DNA of 64,000 nt from Saccharopolyspora sp. NFXS83 (lineage in GTDB: Bacteria > Actinomycetota > Actinomycetes > Mycobacteriales > Pseudonocardiaceae): assembly GCF_026241095.1 (NCBI RefSeq), contig NZ_JAPFGB010000006.1:1-64000 (forward strand), read 5' to 3'. The notes under the pieces were generated by a model, which saw nothing but the letters and a program-made list of their open reading frames with translations, was not told the DNA's origin and made no database searches. Both the position numbers and the translations under genes were made by a program. Position 1 is the stretch's first letter. Each line of letters begins with the position of its first letter. Below are positions 16,449 to 25,007 of this stretch, one piece after another.

Positions 16449-19400
16449 CGCCCGCTCTCGCGGGGGTCGTCGGCGTGTTCGGTCCCGGTGCGCTCGGTGA
16501 TGCCCGCCCGCCTGCGGTACTCGGCGACGTAGGCGGCGAGCGCCGGCCCGCGCGGACGGCGGCCGGGCCGGATGTCGCAGGTGCCCGCCTTCGTCTCCAT
16601 GATGTGCACGTTGGGGTCCAAGGACACGCCGATCAGCTCGTTCGCGGCGTCCCCGGTGGTGAGCCCGTTCGGCCCCCAGTGCCAGGGCAGCCCGATCTGG
16701 TGCAGGGTGCGGTCCCCGAAGCGCAGCGGCCGGATCCGGCGGGTCACCAGCACCCGGCCTTCGATGGCGCTGCGGGCGGTGACGACGGTGGCCCAGCCGA
16801 GGTGGTCGAGCCCGCGTTCGGCGGCCAGTTCCGGGGAGACCTCCAGGAACATCGCGGGGGCGAGCTCGGAGAGGTGGTGCAGCCAGCGGCTCATGCCGCC
16901 CGCGGTGTGGTGCTCGGTGAGCCGGAACGTGGTGAACACGTACGGGTAGACCTCAGCGCCGGGTTCGGCTCCGCTGGGCTGGTAGCGGTTCTCCGGGCGC
17001 TGGTAGGTCTGCCGGGCGGGGTTGCGCTGCTGATGGGCGTGCAGCGGATTGGCCAGCGGCGATTCCTGCGGTTCGTAGTGCGCGGGCAGCGGGCCGTCGA
17101 CGAGCCCGGCGGGGACGTAGAGCCAGCCCCTGCCGTCGCTCTGCATGATGAACGGGTCGGTGCCCGCGATCCCCGCGGGCCCGGTGGCGTCGTCGGTGGG
17201 CCGGTAGTCGGGGCTCTTGCCCTTGTCGAAGTCGGGCACGTCGTGCCCGGTCCACTCCCCCGCGTCGGCGTCCCACCAGACGTAGGCCTTGCGCTCGCTC
17301 CACGGCCTGCCCCGCGGGTCGGCGGAGGCGCGGTTGTAGAGGGTGCGCCGGTTCGCGGGCCACGCCCAGCCCCACTCGGGGGCGACCCAGCTCTGCTCGC
17401 GGCCGGGTTTGCGGCGGGCGGACTGGTTGATCTCGTCGGCGAACACGCCGCTGTAGATCCAGCAGCCGCACGAGGTGGACCCGTCCGGTCTCAGCGCGGT
17501 GTACCCGGACAGCGCGGCCCCGGTCTCGTCGGTGCCGTTGATCTCGCGCAGCACCGCCGCCGCGCTCGGCTCGTCCAGCTCGCCGTGCGTCGGGTAGTCC
17601 CAGGTGAGGTCCAGCAGCACGCGGTCGTCGGCGCGCTGCCGCGCGCTGCGCTGCGGCTGCCGTTCGGTGAGCTTGTCCCGGAGCCTGCGGCCGAGGTGGT
17701 AGTAGAACCAGAGGTCGCTTCGCTGGTCGTCGCGCGGTTCGACGGCCTTGTGGTGCCACTGCAGCAGCCGCTGGGTGTTGGTGAAGGTGCCGTCCTTCTC
17801 GGTGTGCGCGGCGGCGGGCAGGAAGAACACCTCGGTGCCGATGTCCGCCGTGGACAGTTCGCCGCTCTCGATCTCCGGGCCGTCGCGCCAGAACGTCGCG
17901 GTCTCGATCATGTTGAGGTCGCGGATCACCAGCCAGTCCAGGTTGGCCAGCCCCAGCCGCTGCTGGCGGGAGTTCGCGGTGCCCACCGCCGGGTTCTCGC
18001 CGATGACGAAGTAGCCCTTGACCTTCCCGTCGATCTGGTCCACGACGGTCTGGAAGCTGCCGTGATCACCGGTGAGCCGGGGCAGGTCGCCGAAGCGGAA
18101 GTCGTTGTCCGCGGTCGCCGTCTCGCCCCACCAGGCCTTGAGCAGGCTCACCACGTAGGACCGCATGTTCCCCCAGTAGCCGCGCGCGCCCTCGTCCTGC
18201 GCGACGAACGCGTCCAGGTCGTGGTCGGTGTGCGCGTGCGGCATCGGGATGTAGCCGGGCAGCAGGTTGAACAACGTGGGGATGTCGGTGGAGCCCTGGA
18301 TGCTGGCGTGTCCGCGCAGCGCGAGGATCCCGGCGCCGGGGCGTCCGATGTTGCCCAGCAGCAGCTGCAGGATCGAGGCGGCGCGGATGTACTGGACGCC
18401 GACGGTGTGATGCGTCCAGCCGACCGCGTAGGCGATGGTGCTGGTGCGCTCGCGGCCGGAGTTGGCGGTCAGCGCCTCTGCGACGCGCAGGAACTCCGCC
18501 GCCGGGACGCCGCAGACCTGCTCGACCATGTCCGGGGTGTAGCGGGCGAAGTGCTTGCGCAGCAGCTGGAACACGCACCGCGGGTGCCGCAGCGTCGGGT
18601 CGGTCTCCGGTTCGCCGTGGTAGACGGGACCGCCGGAACCCGCGCGCTCCGGTCCGCTCCTGGCCCGTTCCCTGCCGTGCGGGGTGGACTTCGGTTCGCC
18701 GCGGCCGGGTGAGTTCTCCGGGCCGTGCCCGGAGACCGCGGGCACGGCCTCGGTCCCCTCGTACTGCCAGCTCGCCGGGTCGTAGGCGCCTTCGGTGGCG
18801 TCGAACCCGGAGAACACGCCGTCGAGGTCCTCGGTGTCCTCGAACTCCTCGCCGACGATCATCGCGGCGTTCGTGTAGTTCACGACGTAGTCGTGGAAGT
18901 AGGCGTCGTTCTCCAGCACGTGGTGGATCAGCCCGCCGAGGAACGCGATGTCACTGCCCGCGCGCAACGGCACGTGCCGGTCGGCGACGGCCGAGGTGCG
19001 GGTGAACCGCGGATCCACGTGGATCACCGTGGCGCCACGGCGCTTGGCCTCCATCACCCACTGGAATCCGACCGGGTGCGCCTCGGCCATGTTGGAGCCC
19101 TGGATGAGGATGCAGTCGGCGTTGGCCAGGTCCTGCAGGAAGGTCGTGGCCCCTCCGCGCCCGAACGAGGTCCCCAGACCGGGAACCGTGGAGGAGTGTC
19201 AAATGCGCGCCTGGTTCTCCACCTGGATCGCGCCCAGGGCGGTGTAGAGCTTCTTCATGAGGTAGTTCTCCTCGTTGTCGAGGGTCGCTCCTCCGAGGCT
19301 CGCGATGCCCATGGTGCGCTGCAGCCGCCGACCTTGATCGTCGGCTCGCTCCCAGGTGGCGTCCCGCGTGGCCAGCACGCGGTCGGCGATCATGTCCAGC

Positions 19401-19759
19401 GCGGTGTCGAGGTCCAGGTCCTCCCAGTCGGTGCCGTGCGGGCGCCGGTAGCGGACCTTGGTCTGCCTACCGGGTGAGGTGACCAGCTCGCGGCTCGCGG
19501 AGCCCTTCGGGCACAGCCTGCCGCGGCTGATCGGTGAGTCCGGGTCGCCCTCGATCTGGGTGATCTCGCCGTCGCGCACGAAGACCTGCTGCCCGCAGCC
19601 CACCGCGCAGTACGGGCACACCGAGCGCACGACCTCGTCGGCCTGCTCGGTGCGGGCGCGGAGATCCTCGGTGCGGCGGGACCGGGCGGCGGTGCCGCGT
19701 CCGAGCGGGTCGGAGCCGGTGAGCTGGCGGACCAGCGGCCAGTTCAGCCACTGCGGCAT
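16445..19759 (-). CDS. fdhA: Selenocysteine-containing formate dehydrogenase alpha subunit
   Basis: The gene is read through an in-frame UGA (19201-19199) as selenocysteine 187, giving 1104 residues. Catalyses formate oxidation to CO2 at a bis-MGD molybdenum or tungsten centre; Sec is the metal ligand and is followed by His188 (QARI-Sec-HSSTVPG), as in this enzyme family. A [4Fe-4S] site is formed by Cys48, Cys51, Cys55 and Cys83. Downstream of the UGA the frame continues with GTSFGRGGATTFLQDLANAD and GSNMAEAHPVGFQWVMEAK, which no stop-terminated gene would conserve. The ATG at 19759 has GGGGGAGGAG eight bases upstream and was preferred to the one at 19816. No Tat signal is visible, so the active site probably faces the cytoplasm. 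Automated callers will split this gene in two. Confidence 0.93.
19169..19187 (-). promoter_or_regulatory. SECIS-like hairpin for fdhA UGA
   Basis: On the minus strand GGUUCCC-GGUCU-GGGGACC folds into a seven-pair stem (one G-U) with a GGUCU loop, starting 11 bases after the UGA. E. coli fdhF, as I recall it, has GGUUGCAGGUCUGCACC at the same 11-base distance, with the same GGU-U stem base and GGUCU loop recognised by SelB. Confidence 0.8.
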
Positions 19760-19785
19760 CGGCGAACTCCTCCCCCGACGACGAC

Positions 19786-19821
19786 GGCGGGTGCCCGTTG
19801 GTCTCCCATCGGACACCCGCC
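19786..19821 (-). terminator. Hairpin between MFS gene and fdhA
   Basis: GGCGGGTGTCC and GGGCACCCGCC pair over 11 positions (one G-U) with a 14-base loop, between the MFS stop (19856) and the fdhA ATG (19759). It can end the exporter message or act in the fdhA leader. Confidence 0.5.
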
Positions 19822-19855
19822 GCGTGATCAGCGCAAGCCGGTTCGTGCTCGTCGG

Positions 19856-21532
19856 TCAGCCGCCGACGTTCTCGGCGGGCCGGTCGTCGTCGCGCTCGGC
19901 GGTGGATTCGGCCGGGGTGTCGGCGTGGGCCGTCTTGCGGGGCATCCAGATCCAGGCGACCAGCGCGGCGGCCAGGATCAGCCCGGCACCGGCGAGGTTC
20001 GCGAACCGCATGCCGCCCATCCAGGACACCATGACCTCCTGGGCGAGGGCCGCGCCCTGCTGCCCGAGGGAGGCGGCGACCTGCAGGCCACCGGGCAGTG
20101 ATTCCTTCGCCATCGCCTGGGCCTCGGGCGGGAGGTCGGCGATGGCGGGCCCCAACCGGGTCGAGTAGGCGCTGCCCAGGACGCTGCCGAGCACGGCGAC
20201 GCCCAGCGAGGCGCCGACCTCGCGGGTCACGTCGTTGGTGGCCGAGCCCATGCCCGCCCGCGCCCGCGGCACGTTGGCCATCAGCTGGTCGGTGGCCGGG
20301 GCCATCGCCAGCGACATGCCGCCCGAGGTCAGTGCCAGCGGCAGCAGCAGGTTCAGGTAGCCGGAGTCCACGGTCAGCGTGCTCAGCCCGGCCATGCCGC
20401 ACGCGGCGAGCACCAGGCCGGTGGCGATGGTGGCGCGCGGCCCGAAGCGGGCGACGATGCCGGCGACCTGCGGGGCGACCAGCACCATCATCACCGACAT
20501 CGGCAGCATGGCCACCGAGGAGCCCAGCGGCGAGTAGCCGAACACCAGGATCAGCGTCTGGCTCAGCGAGAAGAACACGCCGATCATCGCGAAGAACACC
20601 AGCGTCAGCGCCACCGCCGAGGAGGAGAACCCGGCGTTGCGGAACAGGTTCACGTCCAGCATCGGGTCCTTCGCCCGGCGCTCCCACAGCACGAACAGCC
20701 CGACCAGCACCAGGCCCGCCGCGACCATGATCAGCGTGCGCGGGGCGGTCCAGCCGACGTGCTGGGCGTCGATGAGGCCGTAGACGACGACCGTGATGCC
20801 CGCGGTGGACAGGATCGCGCCGCCGATGTCGATGCCGCCGTGGCCGCCTTCGACGGGAGCGGCGCTGCCCGCGTTCTTCGGCACGTACCGGACGCCCGCG
20901 ATGACGGCGACCACCACGACCGGGATGTTGATCGCGAACACGGCGTGCCAGGTGGTGAACTCCAGCAGCAGCCCGGCGATCACGGGGCCGAGCGCGGTTC
21001 CCGCGCCGGAGACCGCGGCCCACACCCCGACCGCCTTGGTGCGCTCCGAACTGGGGAACACGCTGGTCAGGATGGACAACGTCACCGGCATGATCATCGA
21101 GGCGCCGAGGCCGAGCAGGCCGCGGGCGGCGATCAGCTCGGCGCTGGAGGCCACGAACAGCCACACGTACAGCGAGACGGCCCCGAACAGGATCAGGCCT
21201 GCCTGCAGCATCACCTTGCGCCCGTAGCGGTCGGCGAGCGTGGAGGTGGTGAACAGCAGTCCCGCGAACACCAGCGCGTAGGCGTTGCTGAACCACTGCT
21301 GGTCCGACAGCGACGAGCCGAGGTCCTGGGACAGGAACGGCAGTGCGACGCCGAGGGAGGTGTTCGCCAGCATCGTGGCCGACAGCGCCAGGCACAGCAC
21401 CAGCAAGGTGGCCCAGCGGCTGCGGTACACCCGCAGGTCGATGCCGTCGGCGATGGCGCGGCGCTCGCCTTCGGTGACCGGGCCGTCAGCGGTGGGATGC
21501 GCACCGCCCGACTCGGGGTGGGAACCGGACAC
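19856..21532 (-). CDS. MFS transporter, DHA2 (14-helix) drug exporter type
   Basis: 558 residues, proton-driven efflux pump of the EmrB/QacA type. The family motif A region is LADRYGRKVMLQAGL, motif C-like sequence is GAGTALGPVIAGLLLE, and about 14 membrane helices alternate through the chain. The start was set at GTG 21532, six bases after AAGGAG; the upstream GTG at 21550 would place that ribosome site inside the gene. It is divergent from a TetR gene with a perfect inverted repeat over its promoter, so it is most likely induced by its own substrate. Confidence 0.88.
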   Translation of the reverse strand: MSGSHPESGGAHPTADGPVTEGERRAIADGIDLRVYRSRWATLLVLCLALSATMLANTSLGVALPFLSQDLGSSLSDQQWFSNAYALVFAGLLFTTSTLADRYGRKVMLQAGLILFGAVSLYVWLFVASSAELIAARGLLGLGASMIMPVTLSILTSVFPSSERTKAVGVWAAVSGAGTALGPVIAGLLLEFTTWHAVFAINIPVVVVAVIAGVRYVPKNAGSAAPVEGGHGGIDIGGAILSTAGITVVVYGLIDAQHVGWTAPRTLIMVAAGLVLVGLFVLWERRAKDPMLDVNLFRNAGFSSSAVALTLVFFAMIGVFFSLSQTLILVFGYSPLGSSVAMLPMSVMMVLVAPQVAGIVARFGPRATIATGLVLAACGMAGLSTLTVDSGYLNLLLPLALTSGGMSLAMAPATDQLMANVPRARAGMGSATNDVTREVGASLGVAVLGSVLGSAYSTRLGPAIADLPPEAQAMAKESLPGGLQVAASLGQQGAALAQEVMVSWMGGMRFANLAGAGLILAAALVAWIWMPRKTAHADTPAESTAERDDDRPAENVGG

Positions 21533-21571
21533 GACGTTCTCCTTGATCACAGGCGTACGGCTTGCCGGTCC

Positions 21572-21608
21572 ACGTTATGTCATGACTGCCATTTGTCACT
21601 CATGACAT
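21572..21608 (-). promoter_or_regulatory. Exporter promoter with TetR operator
   Basis: Minus strand: GTGACA (21599-21594), 16 bases, TAACGT (21577-21572). A perfect inverted repeat, ATGTCATGA (21577-21585) with TCATGACAT (21600-21608), spans it. The left arm contains the palindrome GTCATGAC. On the plus strand TTGACG (21618-21623), 18 bases and AACCTT (21642-21647) form the tetR promoter just beyond. Confidence 0.65.
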
Positions 21609-21653
21609 CAGTCACCGTTGACGTTCCCCGAACTCCGGGCGAACCTTGGTCGC

Positions 21654-22313
21654 ATGACCGCCGCCCCCGTGTCCCCCGCCGAGCCCGCCGACCGCAGGCG
21701 GCGCCGGACCGCGCGCACCCGCGCGGGCATCGAGGAGGCGGCGTTGCGGCTGTTCACCGAACAGGGCTTCGACGCCACCACCGTGGAGCAGATCGCCGAG
21801 GCCGCCGACATCGCGCCGCGCACCTTCTTCCGCCACTTCCCCAGCAAGGACGCCGTCCTGTTCGGCGACCCGCTGCGCGAGCAGGAGCGGCTGCGCGAGG
21901 TGCTGCTCGCCCGGCCCGCCGGGGAACACCCGATGCGCAAGCTCGCCGCGGCCATGTTCGACACGGCCCACCGCATCCAGGCCGACCGCCAACAGCACCT
22001 GATGCGCGCGCAGCTGCTGGATTCGCTGGAGGCCACCGGGGACTACGAGTCGCACCTGATGCACCGGCGCTGGGTGCACGACGTGGCCGCCGCGCTCGCC
22101 GAGCACTGCGGCGACGGTTCCTGCCCGGAACCCCGGCTCTACACGTGGGCGATGCTGATGATGACGTGCTTCGGCTCGGCGATGCGGGAATGGCTGGTGT
22201 GCACCGACGGCACCTCGCTGCCGGTGATCCTCGCGGGTCTCCTCGACGAGACGACCGCGGGCATGCGGACGGTCGCCGAGGAGACCGGCGCCGCGTTCAC
22301 GGGTGCAGGCTGA
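21654..22313 (+). CDS. TetR-family regulator of the adjacent MFS exporter
   Basis: 219 residues. DNA-binding domain GIEEAALRLFTEQGFDATTVEQIAEAADIAPRTFFRHFPSKDAVLF. The C-terminal domain has an MftR-like helix bundle (AAMFDTAHRIQADRQQHLMRAQLLDS). The ATG at 21654 was chosen over the TTG at 21618 because the latter is the promoter's -35 element; the -10-like AACCTT ends six bases before the ATG, so the message is probably leaderless. Its 3' end overlaps the convergent DUF2000 gene by 17 bases. Confidence 0.87.
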   Translation: MTAAPVSPAEPADRRRRRTARTRAGIEEAALRLFTEQGFDATTVEQIAEAADIAPRTFFRHFPSKDAVLFGDPLREQERLREVLLARPAGEHPMRKLAAAMFDTAHRIQADRQQHLMRAQLLDSLEATGDYESHLMHRRWVHDVAAALAEHCGDGSCPEPRLYTWAMLMMTCFGSAMREWLVCTDGTSLPVILAGLLDETTAGMRTVAEETGAAFTGAG

Positions 22314-22707
22314 GCCCCTTGCACACCTTGTCGACGGCGTTGCGCCCTTCGTGCAGCGCGACCCCCACCAGGTCCAGGTCCGCCGTGGGCACGGCGCGCA
22401 CGGCCGCCCGGTTGTCCTCGTCGTTGCCGGTGCGGAACATGTCCGCGGTGTAGACGGCGAGCCGCATGTCCCGGTCCAGCGCCTCGCGGTGCACCTGCGC
22501 GAGCTCCTCGGTGGTCGCCGCGTAGACCAGCACCGGCTTGCCCAGCAGCGGCAGGTACCCGACGTCGTCGGCGTCGGCGTAGGGCTCCCCGACGAGTCCG
22601 GGGTGCGCGGCGGTGATGCCGCTGATCAGGAACGCGGTCACGTTCAACCGCTGCCAGTCGGCGAGGTCCTTGCGGACGACGACGGCGATCTTGGTCCGTG
22701 CTGCCAT
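22297..22707 (-). CDS. DUF2000 family protein
   Basis: 136 residues, cytoplasmic. It begins KIAVVVRKDLADWQRLNVTAFLISGI and continues with DVGYLPLLGKPVLVYAATTEEL and LAVYTADMF; this is the whole DUF2000 domain (function unknown). It is divergent from an AraC regulator, a pairing I recall as common for this family, so that regulator probably controls it. Its last bases overlap the tetR 3' end on the other strand. Confidence 0.82.
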   Translation of the reverse strand: MAARTKIAVVVRKDLADWQRLNVTAFLISGITAAHPGLVGEPYADADDVGYLPLLGKPVLVYAATTEELAQVHREALDRDMRLAVYTADMFRTGNDEDNRAAVRAVPTADLDLVGVALHEGRNAVDKVCKGLSLHP

Positions 22708-22790
22708 GAGCGCATCGTGCGGTGGTCGTGCCGCTGGGGTCTTGAACGCTGGTGCGCGAGTCCGCGGCGAGCCCGGGGCAGACTGGTGGG

Positions 22791-23639
22791 GTGCGAGACG
22801 AGCTCGAATGGATCCACTACCGGCGCCGGCCGGACACGTCGCTGGAGGCGATGCACGCGTTCTTCCGCGACCACACCTACGAGCGCCACAGCCACGACGC
22901 GTACTCGTTCGGCGTGACCGAGACCGGGGCGCAGACGTTCCGCTGCCGGGGCGCGGCGCGCACCAGCGCGGCGGGCATGGTGATGGCGTTCAACCCGGAC
23001 GAGACCCACGACGGCCACTCCGCCATCGCGGAGGGCTTCACCTACCGCATCGTCCACATCGGACCGGAGGTCGTCGCGGAGGTGCTGGCCGACGCCGCCG
23101 GGGACGCCGCGGGTGCGCTGCCGCTGTTCGCCGAACCGGTGCTGCACGATCCGCTGCTGGCGCGTGCCGTGAGCGACCTCAACCGCACGCTGCTCGACGA
23201 GGAGAGCGCGCTCACCCGCGACGAGGCGGTGCGCCGCACCGTGTACGCGATGGTGCGGCGCGGCTCGCTGCACGCGCCGCCGATCGACTGGGAACCCGCG
23301 GTGCGCCCCGTTCCGGCCGGGGTGCGGGCGGCGCGGGACTACCTGCACGCGCACGTCGCCGACGACTTCTCCGCGCAGCGCCTCGCCGAGGTCTCCGGGT
23401 GCAGCCGGTTCGCGCTCAGCCGCGCGTTCACCGCGGCGCACGGCCTCGCCCCCGGCGCCTACCAGCGGCAACTGCGGCTGCGGGAGGCGCGGCGGCTGTT
23501 GGGGCTCGGTGCCGGTGCCGCCGAGGCCGCGGCGCGGTCCGGGTTCGCCGACCAGGCGCATCTGACGCGCTGGTTCCGCCGCTGCTACGGGATCACCCCG
23601 GGCGCTTTCCGCGCCGGTCGTCTCAGCGCCCGGCGGTGA
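22791..23639 (+). CDS. AraC-family transcriptional regulator
   Basis: 282 residues. An N-terminal cupin-type sensor (YERHSHDAYSFGVTETGAQTFRCRG, with GMVMAFNPDETHDG) is followed by a C-terminal double helix-turn-helix: DDFSAQRLAEVSGCSRFALSRAFTAAHGLAPGAYQRQLRLREARRLL and AAARSGFADQAHLTRWFRRCYGITPGAFR. Start at GTG 22791 (VRDELEWIHYRR) with GGTGGG just upstream; a GTG at 22752 is possible. Divergent from the DUF2000 gene and probably its regulator. Confidence 0.87.
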   Translation: MRDELEWIHYRRRPDTSLEAMHAFFRDHTYERHSHDAYSFGVTETGAQTFRCRGAARTSAAGMVMAFNPDETHDGHSAIAEGFTYRIVHIGPEVVAEVLADAAGDAAGALPLFAEPVLHDPLLARAVSDLNRTLLDEESALTRDEAVRRTVYAMVRRGSLHAPPIDWEPAVRPVPAGVRAARDYLHAHVADDFSAQRLAEVSGCSRFALSRAFTAAHGLAPGAYQRQLRLREARRLLGLGAGAAEAAARSGFADQAHLTRWFRRCYGITPGAFRAGRLSARR

Positions 23640-23650
23640 GGCGACCGGGT

Positions 23651-24673
23651 TCAGCGCACCGCGATCAGGTGTTCGCCGCGCGGGACGAGTTCGCCGACGA
23701 CGGGGGCTCCGGGGATCTCGCCCGCGATCAGCAGGCCGCCGGAGGTCTGCGCGTCGGCCAGCAGCAGCGCCGTGTCCTCGTCGATCCCGTCGAGGTCGCA
23801 GTGCGGGCGCACCCAGTCGAGGTTGCGCCGGGTGCCGCCGCTGACGTGGCCGTCGCGCAGCGCCTCCCGCGCCCCGTCCAGGTAGGGCACCGCCGCCGGG
23901 TCGAGCACCGCGGAGACGTCGCTGGCCCTGGCCAGCTTCATGAGGTGGCCGAGCAGCCCGAAACCGGTCACGTCGGTGGCGCACCGCGCGCCCGCCTCCC
24001 GCGCGGCGGCGGAGGCGGCGGCGTTGAGCTCGGTCATCGCCGCCACCGCCTGCGGGAAGACCTCCCCGGTGGCCTTGTGCCGGGTGTTGAGCACTCCGAT
24101 GCCCAGCGGTTTCGTCAGCGACAGCGGCGTGCCCGGCCGGCCGGAGTCGTTGCGCAGCAGCGCTTCCGGGTCGCCGATGCCGGTGACCGCCATGCCGTAC
24201 TTGGGTTCCGGGTCGTCAACGCTGTGCCCACCCGCGACGGGACAGCCCGCGAGCACGCCGACGTCGAGACCACCGCGCAGCACCTCGCGGGCGAGCTCCA
24301 GCGGGAGCAGATCGCGCGGCCAGCACAGCAGGTTCACCGCGAGCACCGGCCGGGCACCCATCGCGTACACGTCGGACAGCGCGTTGGCCGCGGCGATGCG
24401 GCCCCAGTCGTAGGCGTCGTCGACGACCGGGGTGAAGAAGTCCGCGGTGCTCATCACCGCGTGCCCACCGGGGGTGCCGTCGGGCGCCGAGCCGATGCGG
24501 ACCGCCGCGGCGTCGTCGCCGTGGTCCAGCCCGACGAGCAACGTCGGATCGGCCACCGCCCGCAGGTCGGCGACCATGCTCTCCAGCTCACCGGGTGGGA
24601 TCTTGCACGCGCAGCCCCCTCCGTGCGCGTACTGCGTGAGCCGGTACCGGGCGGGCGCGTCGAGTTCCGTCAC
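23651..24673 (-). CDS. selD: Selenide, water dikinase (selenophosphate synthetase)
   Basis: 340 residues. Makes selenophosphate from selenide and ATP, the selenium donor for SelA. The glycine-rich active loop is HGGGCACKIPP, with Cys21 at the reactive position (not Sec, as in some organisms) and Lys24. Further signatures are LLVGLDHGDDAAAVRI, MSTADFFTPVVDDAYDWGRIAAANALSDVYAMGA and TDVTGFGLLGHLMKLA. GTG 24673 was chosen because a -10-like TACGGT ends seven bases upstream (leaderless); ATG 24709 is the alternative. It serves the selenoprotein FdhA encoded 4 kb away. Confidence 0.93.
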   Translation of the reverse strand: MTELDAPARYRLTQYAHGGGCACKIPPGELESMVADLRAVADPTLLVGLDHGDDAAAVRIGSAPDGTPGGHAVMSTADFFTPVVDDAYDWGRIAAANALSDVYAMGARPVLAVNLLCWPRDLLPLELAREVLRGGLDVGVLAGCPVAGGHSVDDPEPKYGMAVTGIGDPEALLRNDSGRPGTPLSLTKPLGIGVLNTRHKATGEVFPQAVAAMTELNAAASAAAREAGARCATDVTGFGLLGHLMKLARASDVSAVLDPAAVPYLDGAREALRDGHVSGGTRRNLDWVRPHCDLDGIDEDTALLLADAQTSGGLLIAGEIPGAPVVGELVPRGEHLIAVR

Positions 24674-24745
24674 CTCACCGACCGTAGTGCGCCTGATCGC
24701 AGGGAGCATCCACCGCCGCCCCGGTTCGCTCGTCCGGAACGAGGA

Positions 24746-25007
24746 TCAAGGGGCCTCGACGGGCAGCTGCAGGTACGGGGCGTCCTCCGCACCGGTGTGG
24801 ACGACGTGCTCGCCGCAGTGGCACGGCACGTAGTCGCGGGTTCCGGGCATGATCGCCCCCAGCTCGTCGCGCGTGCTGATGACCAGCCGGAGCTGCTCGC
24901 CGGGGGGTGGAACACCAGGCCGATCGGGAACAGGTCGACGTCGAGGTCGACGATCTCGCCGGGGCTCAGCTTCGCGATCCGGTCAGAAGCCGTGCACGGC
25001 AACGGTC
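24746..25007 (-). pseudogene. C-terminal remnant of a CocE/NonD-type hydrolase
   Basis: The minus strand reads DRIAKLSPGEIVDLDVDLFP, then IGLVFHP. After a frameshift in the C6 run (G6 on the plus strand at 24902-24907) it continues with GEQLRLVIS, a short stretch, then GAIMPGTRDYVPCHCGEHVV and ends PYLQLPVEAP. This resembles the beta-sandwich C-terminal end of X-Pro dipeptidyl-peptidase/CocE-type alpha/beta hydrolases. The rest of the gene, including the catalytic domain, is gone. It sits between selD and the flavin monooxygenase gene. Confidence 0.55.

Noticed and set aside
16475-18712. A 745-codon plus-strand open frame
   Set aside because: Shadow of fdhA; no ribosome site or recognisable motif.
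19760-19816. Upstream ATG extending fdhA by 19 residues
   Set aside because: The extension is Arg-rich and runs through a hairpin, while ATG 19759 has a strong, well-placed ribosome site.
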